NCBI GenBank assembly: GCA_023660015.1
Contig: JAGXOG010000007.1
Coordinates: forward strand, 1 to 40,563
From: Elusimicrobia bacterium LH_S2
GTDB lineage: Bacteria; CG03; SLGR01; JAGXOG01
Length of the DNA: 40,563 nucleotides
Direction of reading: 5' to 3'
This document shows positions 17,067 through 25,774 of the stretch, piece after piece; positions within the stretch are counted from its first letter, which is position 1; the number at the start of each line of letters is the position of its first letter. The translations under genes were made by a program, and so were the position numbers. The notes below the pieces were generated by a model. That model saw only the letters and a list, made by a program, of their open reading frames with translations. It searched no databases and was not told where the DNA came from.

Positions 17067-17288
17067 TTAGCCCGAGATAATTCTTATATTTGATTTTGAA
17101 ATATTAAGTTTGCCTGCCAAAAATTTTACAAGCTCTTTATTGGCCTTTCCTTTTTCCGGTGGTGCGTTCAGATAAACTTTAATCTTTTTAGCTGAATTTC
17201 TCCCGGGATAATAGCGTATTTCTTTTTTTGAAGAGCCGGGCTGAACCCTAAGATGAACTTCCAGTAAATCAGCTTTTTTGGCTGCCAA
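17067..17288 (-). CDS. DUF167/YggU family protein with premature in-frame stop
   Basis: A protein of the DUF167 family: LEVHLRVQPGSSKKEI, VYLNAPPEKGKANKELVKFLAGKL and SNIRIISG. The track starts at 17330 with a TTG inside glyS. I prefer the TTG at 17288, which gives 73 aa and an ordinary DUF167 N-terminus; neither start is certain. The frame stops at a TAA (17069-17067) just after the conserved Gly. The same frame then continues for 26 codons as RSKDKVIKIKG...KIIKDGES to a TGA at 16988-16986. That is what the end of the family looks like (compare GRHK-x-IKI in E. coli YggU). The TAA sits where E. coli has Glu, one base from GAA. The function of the family is unknown. It is the last gene of the glyQS operon, overlapping glyS by about 20 nt. 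Confidence 0.75.
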   Translation of the reverse strand: MAAKKADLLEVHLRVQPGSSKKEIRYYPGRNSAKKIKVYLNAPPEKGKANKELVKFLAGKLNISKSNIRIISG

Positions 17289-19371
17289 CTTCCAGTTCCG
17301 ATATATCCCCGGCCGGGGCAAACAGTTCAAAAATATTTTTTAACATAGCCAGGCGGTTTTTTCTAAGATTTTCATCTTCACAAATTACCATAACTTCATC
17401 AAAATAACTGTCTATGGGTTCTTTCATAGATGCCAGATTATCAAGGACTTTGCTGTATTTTTCATCTTTTAAAAGGCTCTCAACTTCTTTTGAAACTTTC
17501 CGGTATATAATGCTTAATTTTTTTTCTTCGGCTTCCTTTAGTTTTCGACCATCGTATTTCTCGGGTATGGCGATGCCGATCTTTCCGGCCTGTTTTAAGA
17601 TATTATTAATCCTTTTAAATGCAGTTATAAGCAATTCAAAGCCTTTTGACTTTTTTATTTCAGAAATGGCTTCCGCCTTTAAAGATAACATCCCGGGATT
17701 AAGATTCCCACCGGACATCACGCACCTTACCACATCATATTCAAAATTATTTACAAGATGATTTTGAAGTTGATTTTTAATAAATTTATCTATCTTTTCC
17801 GTATTACGCTTATTTAATTTTATGCCCTGTCTTTTATATATCTTTAAGCTCTTTGCAACTATGATTCCGATATCTATATCCCAGTTAAATCCCGACATAA
17901 TCTTTATGAGTCCTTTAACTGAACGCCTGAGTCCAAATGGATCCGCAGACCCGCTGGCCGCTACGCCGGCTCCTATATTACCGCAAACAGTATCTATCCT
18001 GTCGGCAACTCCCACTACAGCCGCTAATTCAATAGTTGGAATATCGTCGCCCGCGGCGGCCGGATAATAATGTTCCCGCACCGCAAGAGCTACATCTTTA
18101 TCTTCACCGTCAAGACCGGCATAAATAGAACCTGCCGTGCCTTCAAGTTCGGGGAATTCTTTTACAACATACGAAACAAGGTCCGCCTTGGCAAGTTTTG
18201 CCGCACGAATTGATTTACCAGCAAAAGTTTTATTTTTCCTCAAAAGATTAGATATATATTCGGACAAGTTTTGCAAGCGCCTGGATTTATCATAAAGATT
18301 ACCGAGACCCCGGCCGAATTCAACCCCTTTGAGATCCCGGACATATTCTTCAAGCTTCTTTTTTCTGTCTTTATTTAAGAAAAATTCAGCGTCTTGGAGC
18401 CTGGCAATTAAGACTTTCCGGTACCCTTCCCTTATAGTTTCTAAATGTTGGGAAATACCGTCCCGGATACCTACAAAATAATTAAGGAGATTACCGTCTC
18501 TGTCTTCTACCGGAAAATACTTCTGGTGATGTACAAGGCAGGCTTCAATGATTTCTCTGGGCATACGGAGGTACCGTTCGGGAAAAGAGCCTTTTATGCC
18601 GGTAGGAAATTCAACAGAGTTGCTTATCTCCTTTAATAACTTTTTATTTTTCACTGGATATCCGCTGGTATATTTTAAGGGCCTGGCTACTGCTTTTTTA
18701 AGAGAGTCCATCCTCTCTTTTGAATCAGCATAGACATAATTACGCCTTAACAATTTTTTATAATCTTTAATCTCATCTACATAAACTTTACGGTCAGCAA
18801 ATATATAATGCCCTCTTGAAGAACGGCCCGAGCTTAACGAGCCCAACTTAAATTTTACCGCCTGCTTCCCGAATTTAACCATAAGCCAGCGTATGGGACG
18901 CGGAAAACTTACAGGGGAGCCGGGCCATCTCATAGTTACAGGAAAATCAAAGCCGTTAATTAAATCAATAACAAACTCCGGTATAATATTTCTTACCGCA
19001 TCTGGAGATATTTCCCTCTTGCAGAAATAGTATTTACCTTTAGGAGTATCTTTTTTAATTAAATCCTTAAATTTAACTCCCAAACCCCGGGCAAAACCAA
19101 GCCCGGCCTTTGTGGGCTTGCCGTCCTTTACGGCAATATCTGCAGGTGGACCTTTTTTAATTTCTGTTACGGATTTTTGATGCCCATCAACCCGGTTAAC
19201 CTTTAGGGCTATACGTCTTACGGATACCATAATTTCTATAGAACTATGGCCAATACGGTATTTTTTAAAAAGAGCAGATGCTATATCGCCGGCGGTCTCC
19301 TCTATTAAATCTATATCAGATGGGGGAAGGTCTTCACATCCGATTTCAATAAGAAGAGGATAACTGTTCAT
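17269..19371 (-). CDS. glyS: Glycyl-tRNA synthetase, beta subunit
   Basis: A 700-aa beta subunit of the bacterial alpha2-beta2 enzyme, of usual length. It opens with [16 protein letters not shown], and contains [32 protein letters not shown] and the HD-like region ([46 protein letters not shown]). The C-terminal part resembles an anticodon-binding domain ([21 protein letters not shown]). It overlaps glyQ by 4 nt, so the two subunits are translationally coupled. Confidence 0.97.
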   Translation of the reverse strand: MNSYPLLIEIGCEDLPPSDIDLIEETAGDIASALFKKYRIGHSSIEIMVSVRRIALKVNRVDGHQKSVTEIKKGPPADIAVKDGKPTKAGLGFARGLGVKFKDLIKKDTPKGKYYFCKREISPDAVRNIIPEFVIDLINGFDFPVTMRWPGSPVSFPRPIRWLMVKFGKQAVKFKLGSLSSGRSSRGHYIFADRKVYVDEIKDYKKLLRRNYVYADSKERMDSLKKAVARPLKYTSGYPVKNKKLLKEISNSVEFPTGIKGSFPERYLRMPREIIEACLVHHQKYFPVEDRDGNLLNYFVGIRDGISQHLETIREGYRKVLIARLQDAEFFLNKDRKKKLEEYVRDLKGVEFGRGLGNLYDKSRRLQNLSEYISNLLRKNKTFAGKSIRAAKLAKADLVSYVVKEFPELEGTAGSIYAGLDGEDKDVALAVREHYYPAAAGDDIPTIELAAVVGVADRIDTVCGNIGAGVAASGSADPFGLRRSVKGLIKIMSGFNWDIDIGIIVAKSLKIYKRQGIKLNKRNTEKIDKFIKNQLQNHLVNNFEYDVVRCVMSGGNLNPGMLSLKAEAISEIKKSKGFELLITAFKRINNILKQAGKIGIAIPEKYDGRKLKEAEEKKLSIIYRKVSKEVESLLKDEKYSKVLDNLASMKEPIDSYFDEVMVICEDENLRKNRLAMLKNIFELFAPAGDISELEVGSQKS

Positions 19372-20204
19372 TTAATTATAAACCTTTTGGCTACTTTATA
19401 GGCCAACTTTCTTACCCTCTCTATATACCGGTTTCTCTCATCAACGCTTATAACACCTCGGGCGTCAAGAAGATTAAAAGCATGGGAGGCTTTCAGCACA
19501 AAATCATAAGCGGGTCTAAGAAGTTCTTTTTCCAAAAGCTGGCCGCACCTTTCTTCATACCGTCCGAATAATTCTTTCTGCAGGCCGGCGTCTACTTCTT
19601 CAAAGTTATAGCGGGAAAATTCCTCTTCGTCTTTTAAGTGAATATCACCGTAAGTATAATCTTTGTTCCACTGTATGTCATAGACGCTCTCTACTCCCTG
19701 CAGAAAGATCGCAATACGTTCCAGCCCGTAAGTCAGTTCAACGGGGATTTCTTTAAGATTAACGCCCCCTACCTGCTGGAAATACGTAAACTGAGTTATC
19801 TCCAGACCGTCGAGCCATACCTCCCAGCCCAACCCCCAAGCCCCCAAGGTGGGAGATTTCCAGTCATCTTTAACTAAACGAAAATCATGCTCTTTTAAAT
19901 TAATGTTGAGTTGTTTTAAACTGCTTTTATATAGGGCCTGTACATTATCCGGGGAAGGCTTAAGAATTACCTGGTACTGATAATAATGCTGGAGCCTGTT
20001 TGGATTCTCGCCGTAACGGCCGTCGGCAGGGCGGCGGACCGGTTCCACATAAGCCACATCTGCAGGGCGCCCGGCAAGAGAATAGAAAAAAGTCGCGGGA
20101 TTAAATGTACCTGCTCCCACTTCTATGTCATACGGCTGGAATAAGAGGCATCCCCTGCTGCTCCAGTAATTATTTAGCCGGGTTATCAGTTCCTGAAAAT
20201 ACAT
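19368..20204 (-). CDS. glyQ: Glycyl-tRNA synthetase, alpha subunit
   Basis: A 278-aa catalytic subunit that carries the class II aminoacylation core. Typical stretches are [59 protein letters not shown] and [13 protein letters not shown]. The MYFQELI start is the normal family N-terminus and has AAGGA before it, so the 35-nt overlap with the end of recO is genuine. Confidence 0.97.
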   Translation of the reverse strand: MYFQELITRLNNYWSSRGCLLFQPYDIEVGAGTFNPATFFYSLAGRPADVAYVEPVRRPADGRYGENPNRLQHYYQYQVILKPSPDNVQALYKSSLKQLNINLKEHDFRLVKDDWKSPTLGAWGLGWEVWLDGLEITQFTYFQQVGGVNLKEIPVELTYGLERIAIFLQGVESVYDIQWNKDYTYGDIHLKDEEEFSRYNFEEVDAGLQKELFGRYEERCGQLLEKELLRPAYDFVLKASHAFNLLDARGVISVDERNRYIERVRKLAYKVAKRFIIK

Positions 20205-20976
20205 TTTTTTCCTTCATGACTTTTAAATTCATATCCACCCGTTTATCTTCATTTAAAATTCTTTCTAAAAAGTTAATTGACTTAAGTTTTTTACCAAACT
20301 CATATTTTATAAATTTTTTAATGATATTTCCAATTTCACCCTGCGCCTTTTTGCTTATAACATATTCTATACTTAATTTTTTAATAGCCGCCGGCACCTC
20401 TGCTGACAGCGGCCAGCTTACCCCCTTGCGGTGTGAATATCGCCGGCAGTATAAGCTTCCTTCGCCCGGGAAAAAACGCGGTTTTTTAAAATCCTTTCTG
20501 CCGCATGCGGGGCATTCAAAAAAATCAAGACGGTAACCGGCTACTTTTAGAAGTTTAAAAATAAAGAGCCAGGTAACCGCAGGCACCTGGCCGCCGGCGG
20601 ATATCTCTTCAAGAGAGCCAGCCAGAAGGTCATATACCCCGGGGTGCGGGTTGTCTTGCGTGGTTAATATATCCACAGATTCAAGCATCAGGGCGCAATA
20701 CGCATATATTCTCATATCTTCTCTTAAAATCAAATTTGAACGCACTGTATTCGCTCCGGTTATTATCGACAGTTCCCTCTTTGGTTTTCGGTAGAGCATA
20801 AATTCATTCACTGTAAGAGGTTCAAGTGATGCGCCAAATTTTGATTTAATTCTCCGGGAACCCTTAGCTACCGCTCTTACTTTTCCCAGGCGGCGGGTTA
20901 ATATAATCACTATTCTGTGACCTTCTCCGAAATCATAGCTCTTTATTACTATTCCTTTACTTCTTTGCAGATACAC
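20170..20976 (-). CDS. recO: DNA repair protein RecO
   Basis: A 268-aa protein of the RecFOR pathway, which loads RecA on gapped DNA. The N-terminal OB-fold has [17 protein letters not shown] and [23 protein letters not shown]-like sequence, and the helical C-terminal part has a zinc-type pair CPACG. The second half of the usual four-cysteine site is only partly kept (LYCRRYSH). The GTG start lies one base after the mgtE stop, without a visible ribosome binding site, so it probably depends on coupling to mgtE translation. Confidence 0.93.
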   Translation of the reverse strand: MYLQRSKGIVIKSYDFGEGHRIVIILTRRLGKVRAVAKGSRRIKSKFGASLEPLTVNEFMLYRKPKRELSIITGANTVRSNLILREDMRIYAYCALMLESVDILTTQDNPHPGVYDLLAGSLEEISAGGQVPAVTWLFIFKLLKVAGYRLDFFECPACGRKDFKKPRFFPGEGSLYCRRYSHRKGVSWPLSAEVPAAIKKLSIEYVISKKAQGEIGNIIKKFIKYEFGKKLKSINFLERILNEDKRVDMNLKVMKEKNVFSGTDNPAK

Positions 20977-20977
20977 T

Positions 20978-22342
20978 TTAAAGCAATATAGCCGTAGCCA
21001 GCAGGAAATATATAGTTAGTCCCACTACATCTATAGCCGTAGTAACTATAGGACCGGTAGCTACTGCAGGGTCAATATTAATTTTATCAAAAAAAACAGG
21101 CAAAATTGCTCCCATTGTAGAAGCGACGGTCATAGATATAGCTATTCCCAAACCTGCCACCAGCCCGATTAAGGCCAGGTTTTCTCCCCCCGAATAACTT
21201 ATGTGAGCTACAGCTCCCAAAAGAAGTCCGTAACTAAGCCCCAGAACAAGCCCGATTTTAACTTCCTTAAATATTGATTTACCGACCGCATTCAGATCAA
21301 TTTTACCCAGAGCCAACCCCCTGACTACGATTGTTGAGGACTGTACCCCTATGTTTCCCCCCATGTCCATAATAACAGGGATAAAAGCCGCAACGGCTAC
21401 CACCCTGGTGAGGGTCTCTTCAAACGCCCCTATTATCGCCAAGGCTGCCAGACCCCCCAGCCAGGAGACGAAAAGCCACGGCCAGCGGATTTTAGCAATT
21501 TTAAAAGCAGATTTGCTCAAAAGTTCCTCACTTTCTGTTCCTGCCATCCGGACAATATCTTCGGTAGCTTCCTGGTGTACCACGTCCACTATATCATCAA
21601 TAGTAATAACTCCCAGCAGCTTATCCGCCTCATCTACCACCGGCACGGAAAGAAGGTCATAATGGGTAAAAAGCTGGGCGACCTCTTCCTGGTCGACCGA
21701 AGCCTCGACTTTTATGTTATCAACGGGCCGGGCTACATCTGAAATATACTCCTCAGGGAAAGATGCTATAAGCCGCTGCAGCGATATGCCTCCCATAATT
21801 TTTCCCGAAGAATCTGTTGAATATAGCGCATAAACATTCTTTACTTCCTTGGTATTTAATGACTTTTGTAGGGTAATCAGTGCTTTGCGAGCGGTCATTT
21901 TCGGTTTTAAAGTAACGTATTCGGTAGTCATCTTGCCGCCGGCGGTCTCGTCCCCGTAAGAGATCAGTTTATTTACATCTTCAACTTCTTTCTCTTTCAT
22001 CAAGCTGAAGAGTTTATCTAATTTCTCTTCGGAAAATTTTTCAAAAAGATCGACTCGCTCGTCGGACGCCATCTCATCTAAAATCGGCCCCAGTACACCC
22101 GCCCGGATATTTTCAATAATCTCCTTCTGGTAAGCCAACTCTATTCTCTCAAAAAGTTCAACCTTGCGGTCAAATTCTATCGCGCTGAAGACCTCCATCC
22201 TTTCAGTCAAAGAAAGTTTCTGCCAACCTTCAGCAAGATCAACCGCCGGCAGATAATTAACTACGACGGCCAGGCTCTTCTTATCACCTGAATCTATAGC
22301 TCCTTTTATATCGGGTATGTATATATTTATATTATTGCTCAT
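20978..22342 (-). CDS. mgtE: Magnesium transporter MgtE
   Basis: A 454-aa magnesium channel. The N-terminal helical domain (about 1-130) and two CBS domains (about 135-255; MTTEYVTLKPKMTARKAL, DLLSVPVVDEADKLLGVITIDD) form the Mg2+ gate. Five membrane segments follow (about 285-454) with the selectivity region PVIMDMGGNIGVQSS and GPIVTTAIDVVGLTIYF. Length is normal. There is a 32-nt gap upstream of mgtE and no M-box-sized leader, so a Mg2+ riboswitch is unlikely. It follows two DUF21/CBS proteins also linked to Mg2+/Co2+ handling. Confidence 0.96.
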   Translation of the reverse strand: MSNNINIYIPDIKGAIDSGDKKSLAVVVNYLPAVDLAEGWQKLSLTERMEVFSAIEFDRKVELFERIELAYQKEIIENIRAGVLGPILDEMASDERVDLFEKFSEEKLDKLFSLMKEKEVEDVNKLISYGDETAGGKMTTEYVTLKPKMTARKALITLQKSLNTKEVKNVYALYSTDSSGKIMGGISLQRLIASFPEEYISDVARPVDNIKVEASVDQEEVAQLFTHYDLLSVPVVDEADKLLGVITIDDIVDVVHQEATEDIVRMAGTESEELLSKSAFKIAKIRWPWLFVSWLGGLAALAIIGAFEETLTRVVAVAAFIPVIMDMGGNIGVQSSTIVVRGLALGKIDLNAVGKSIFKEVKIGLVLGLSYGLLLGAVAHISYSGGENLALIGLVAGLGIAISMTVASTMGAILPVFFDKINIDPAVATGPIVTTAIDVVGLTIYFLLATAILL

Positions 22343-22374
22343 GTCTTTTAATATAACAAATAGTTATTTGCCCT

Positions 22375-23646
22375 TCAATTCTCATCTACCCTGACCTCGA
22401 CATCAAGAACCCTTTTTGGAGTAGATTTTAAGACCCTGAAACGGCATCGCCCGTATTGAACCTTTTCACCGCGGTCCGGAAGATACCCTAACTGCCCTAC
22501 AATAAGCCCGCCCAGCGAATCATACGTATCTTCGGGAAGATTAATTCCCAAATAATCGTTTATCTTATCCAGATCTTCAACTGCTTTAATTATCCAGGTA
22601 TTTTTTGAAACCATTCTTATAGTTTTCTTTTCTTTATCGTACTCATCAAATATCTCACCGGTAATTTCTTCAACTATATCTTCGATAGTGACTATTCCTG
22701 CCGCTACTCCGTACTCATCTACAACCACGGCAATATGGTTATTCCCTCTTCTGAACTCCTTGAGTAATTCGCTGATAAGCTTTGTCTCCGGCACAAAAAA
22801 AGGTTTTCTAAGAACTGTTCTTATGCTAAAATCTCTCTTGCCCGCAAGAGCCGGGAGCAGATCCTTGACATAAAGCACCCCTAACAGATTATCTATATTA
22901 TCCTTATATACCGGGAACCTGGAATGGCCCATGTCAAATGCTTTCTCTATAAGTTTATCCTTTTTTATGGATATGTCGAGCGCTTTCATATCTACCCTGG
23001 GAACCATGACTTCCCTGACCACCGTATCGCTGAATTCCAGAAGCTGAGAAATCATCTTTTTCTCGGCTTTAAATATAACTCCTTCTTTGGCCCCTATATC
23101 TATCAGCCCTTTAATCTCTTCATGTATATATATTGGACTTTTCTTCTGAGATTCGGTGCCGAAAATTTTTATCACATTATTTGAGATTACGGTAAAAATT
23201 TTAACTGCCGGGGATATAAAGACGTCTATGACCTTAAGAGGACCTATTATTAAGGAAGAGACCTCCATAGAATTTCGGCGGGCATAGGCCTTAGGAGTTA
23301 TCTCGGCAAATACCAGGACTATTATTACTGTAATGAAAGTGCTTATAGTTGTTGCCATAGCCGAATTCCAGCCATAGAGGGTGCTTAAATCAAGAGCTAT
23401 GGTAGTCATCATAACCGATACCCCTATAACACTCACAGCAGTGCCTATAAGAGTGGATGTAAGCAGCCGGTTGGGATTCTCAAGCCAGGCGGAGAGTTTA
23501 ACTACACCTTTTGTTTTTATAAGATTCTTAACCTGAGATTTCCTGAGCATGGTTAGGGCGGTCTCTGATACCGTAAAAAATACGGTAGAAAGAAGCAAAC
23601 CTAAAAGCGCCGGGAGTTTAACCGCTACTATCGATATCATATTCAT
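22375..23646 (-). CDS. DUF21/CBS/CorC_HlyC membrane protein (putative Mg2+/Co2+ efflux)
   Basis: The track start at 23661 gives 428 aa. The ATG at 23646 (MNMISIVAV) has GGGGAG eight bases upstream and is more likely. The DUF21 membrane domain (about 1-175) is followed by two CBS domains (REVMVPRVDMKALD, GHSRFPVYKDNIDNLLGVLYVKDLL, IVEEITGEIFDEYD). The C-terminal CorC_HlyC transporter-associated domain has YDSLGGLIVGQLGYLPDRGE. Relatives are linked to Mg2+/Co2+ export and resistance. It overlaps the end of the preceding paralogue by a few codons, and its sequence resembles that gene, so the pair likely arose by duplication. Confidence 0.92.
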   Translation of the reverse strand: MNMISIVAVKLPALLGLLLSTVFFTVSETALTMLRKSQVKNLIKTKGVVKLSAWLENPNRLLTSTLIGTAVSVIGVSVMMTTIALDLSTLYGWNSAMATTISTFITVIIVLVFAEITPKAYARRNSMEVSSLIIGPLKVIDVFISPAVKIFTVISNNVIKIFGTESQKKSPIYIHEEIKGLIDIGAKEGVIFKAEKKMISQLLEFSDTVVREVMVPRVDMKALDISIKKDKLIEKAFDMGHSRFPVYKDNIDNLLGVLYVKDLLPALAGKRDFSIRTVLRKPFFVPETKLISELLKEFRRGNNHIAVVVDEYGVAAGIVTIEDIVEEITGEIFDEYDKEKKTIRMVSKNTWIIKAVEDLDKINDYLGINLPEDTYDSLGGLIVGQLGYLPDRGEKVQYGRCRFRVLKSTPKRVLDVEVRVDEN

Positions 23647-24607
23647 CGTATATCTCCCCAACTATTTCTTCTATTAAATCTTCAATGGTAATAAGCCCTT
23701 TTATCTTGCCGTTTATCTTTACCAGGGCAATGTGAATCCTTTGCTTGCGAAGCTTTTTAAACAAATTGTAACAATTTTCTTCTCCGAAAGTTATATAAGC
23801 GGGTCTGGCAATAGCGGAGAAATCAATCCTCCTACCGGAATTTAAAATACCTATAACGTCTTTTATATAAACAAACCCCCCATAATTATCTATCTTGTTT
23901 CTGTAGGCGGGTATCCTGGAATATCCACTTTTAAGAAGATTTTTCATAATTTTAGAATACTTCCAGTTAAGGTTAATCGCCTCTATCTTTTTGCGGGGAG
24001 TCATAACATCTTTAATTAAGGTCCTGGTTAGAAATAGTACCTTCCCCATCATCTTGCTATCTTCCTTGCCAAACGTGCCGCTGTCGGTTATATCACGCAG
24101 GTATATGTCAAGTTCTTTGCGGGAAATAGATTTTTCTTTTTTCTTTCCCATACTCCCGGCTAAAAATCCTGATACCTTATTTAAAAGCTTTATCGGCCCT
24201 TTCATAAATCTAAAGAACCTCATAAAACTCTTATAAAAGAGGGAAACTATCTTTTCCGGGTAAGTATTAGCAAAAGTCTTGGGAATTATCTCTCCAAACA
24301 TCAATATTAAAATTGAAGAGCAGACTATAGATATTATCTCAATAAAAAAATGGGATATTTTCCATAAACTGGTAAATTCAACTAATAGGAGGGTAAATAA
24401 GGCAGTAAATACAATATTTATAATATTGTTCCCAATTAAGATACCGGTTATTATGGATCCTGGCTCGTCAATCCAGAGGGTCAAAGATTTGATTTTTCCC
24501 TTAGACCAGTCTTTAATTTTAATTTTCCCCAGAGCCATAAGTCCGGTCTCCAGCGAAGAAAAGAACATTGAACCTACTATAAGAAAAAACAGAATAATAT
24601 AAATCAT
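23618..24607 (-). CDS. DUF21/CBS membrane protein lacking the CorC_HlyC domain
   Basis: A 329-aa paralogue of the next gene. It has a DUF21 membrane domain (about 1-165; FFSSLETGLMALGKIKIKDW, FGEIIPKTFANTYPEKI) and a CBS pair (VMTPRKKIEAINL, GYSRIPAYRNKIDNYGGFVYIKD, EDLIEEIVGEIYDEYD). It stops directly after the CBS pair, about 75 residues shorter at the C-terminus than its partner. Two unequal members side by side could form a heteromer, as some bacteria do with such pairs; this is inference. Confidence 0.9.
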   Translation of the reverse strand: MIYIILFFLIVGSMFFSSLETGLMALGKIKIKDWSKGKIKSLTLWIDEPGSIITGILIGNNIINIVFTALFTLLLVEFTSLWKISHFFIEIISIVCSSILILMFGEIIPKTFANTYPEKIVSLFYKSFMRFFRFMKGPIKLLNKVSGFLAGSMGKKKEKSISRKELDIYLRDITDSGTFGKEDSKMMGKVLFLTRTLIKDVMTPRKKIEAINLNWKYSKIMKNLLKSGYSRIPAYRNKIDNYGGFVYIKDVIGILNSGRRIDFSAIARPAYITFGEENCYNLFKKLRKQRIHIALVKINGKIKGLITIEDLIEEIVGEIYDEYDIDSSG

Positions 24608-24611
24608 ATTA

Positions 24612-25331
24612 TTAAATCAGTATCTGCAGAATAAACAAGGTAATTGTAATTCCCAGTATGCCGCCCGCTAAAACTTCCCAGAACGTATGTAACCCGGAAG
24701 ATACCCTTGACTGGGCAACAATACCGGCGATAAAAGAAGCCAGAAAAAAATAATATATATTGCCGGAGGCAAAAAATATTATTGTAGCTATAGAAAAGGA
24801 TACCGCCGTATGTATACTCGGCATCCCCCCGGTCAGGAAGGCTTTTTTGCCGTATATAGCTTTTATAAAAAAAGAGAGCACTACCACAAGAAAAATAATA
24901 ACTCCGGTAAAATAAGGCGGGTAGGCGGCAATCTTGGTAAGGACTATAGAATGTTCAAAAATTTCCAGGATTTCTTTTTTAACAAAAACAAGGTACCCTA
25001 CTACCATTGCCGACAAGGCTGCAAATAAAACGGCGCCCGCGGCAAGGTCCTTTATGATTTTTGCCAGCGGATGATGCTCCTCAGTTACAAGGTTCACCAG
25101 GTATTCCAGGGCCGTATTAAAAATTTCGGTTATAAGCACAAGGGCTATGGTTATTATAATCAATATTAATTCTACCCTGGAAAGATTTAAAAAAAGTGAC
25201 GCAAATAAAACCAATACCGCAAAAATGATATGTATGCGCATGCTTTTTTGGGTCTTTACGGAATGTACGAGACCGTCTATGGCGACATTAAATCTGTCTA
25301 TTATAGATGGTTTGCGATTTTGTCCTGGCAC
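24612..25331 (-). CDS. Fusion of diacylglycerol/undecaprenol kinase (DgkA-type) and PAP2-like phosphatase
   Basis: A 239-aa membrane protein with two modules. Residues 1-115 form a DgkA-type lipid kinase: RFNVAIDGLVHSVKTQKSMRIH, the catalytic helix EIFNTALEYLVNLV and AKIIKDLAAGAVL. Residues 130-239 resemble a PAP2-type phosphatase, with GGMPSIHTA in place of PSGH and SRVSSGLHTFWEVLAGG for the last motif. In known families the kinase phosphorylates diacylglycerol or undecaprenol and PAP2 enzymes remove phosphate, so the fusion could balance undecaprenyl phosphate or lipid phosphate pools. It starts with a GTG preceded by GAGGAG and overlaps ybeY by 31 nt. Confidence 0.88.
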   Translation of the reverse strand: MPGQNRKPSIIDRFNVAIDGLVHSVKTQKSMRIHIIFAVLVLFASLFLNLSRVELILIIITIALVLITEIFNTALEYLVNLVTEEHHPLAKIIKDLAAGAVLFAALSAMVVGYLVFVKKEILEIFEHSIVLTKIAAYPPYFTGVIIFLVVVLSFFIKAIYGKKAFLTGGMPSIHTAVSFSIATIIFFASGNIYYFFLASFIAGIVAQSRVSSGLHTFWEVLAGGILGITITLFILQILI

Positions 25332-25774
25332 TTTTGCAACTCCTCACCTTCTTCCCAGCCGGCCACGTGTAGCAAACCGTGTATAATTAATAAATAAATT
25401 TCTTCCTTGAAACTGTTTTTGTAACGCCCGGCCTGCTTTTTTGCGGTTTCGGCCGAGATTATTATCTGACCGATAAGGGGAACTTCCTCCCGGGGAAAGG
25501 CTTCTCCTTCTTCAAGTGAAAAAGCAATTACATCGGTCAGCCGGTCCCTCCCGAGAAATTTTCTGTTTATCTCTTTTATTTCATTATCGCTTACTAAATT
25601 AACATCTACCTGAAAATTCAACGGCGGACGGATAGAGAGCCGCCAGTAAGAACCTATAATTATTCTGCTTATCTTCTCTAATTTTTTAGCTGACAGCAGA
25701 TTGCCTGCCCCCTTAATATTTACCCGACAGACGCTACTCAACTGCTTTTTCTTCTTTATCCTCCGGATACTCAA
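25301..25774 (-). CDS. ybeY: Endoribonuclease YbeY (rRNA maturation factor) with altered metal site
   Basis: A 157-aa protein as tracked. The TTG at 25774 starts inside the upstream gene; a TTG at 25741 is an alternative. The family pattern is clear: VNLVSDNEIKEINRKFLGRDRLTDVIAFSL and IIHGLLHVAGWEEGEE. YbeY normally has H-G-x-L-H-L-x-G-Y-D-H with three His zinc ligands. Here His132 and His136 are kept, but the third position is Glu142. Glu can bind zinc, so activity may survive, but this is unusual. Its place between phoH/HD and dgkA is the classic neighbourhood, which supports the call. It takes part in 16S rRNA 3' processing and ribosome quality control. Confidence 0.88.
   Translation of the reverse strand: MSIRRIKKKKQLSSVCRVNIKGAGNLLSAKKLEKISRIIIGSYWRLSIRPPLNFQVDVNLVSDNEIKEINRKFLGRDRLTDVIAFSLEEGEAFPREEVPLIGQIIISAETAKKQAGRYKNSFKEEIYLLIIHGLLHVAGWEEGEELQKCQDKIANHL

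Noticed and set aside
843-17069. Two in-frame TAA codons (843-845 and 17067-17069) as a hint of a recoded TAA
   Set aside because: Many genes here end naturally on TAA at the expected family length (for example mgtE and mlaD), so recoding is not credible. Mutation or base error explains both.
22343-22374. Mg2+-sensing leader (M-box) before mgtE
   Set aside because: The gap is only 32 nt, far too short for an M-box.
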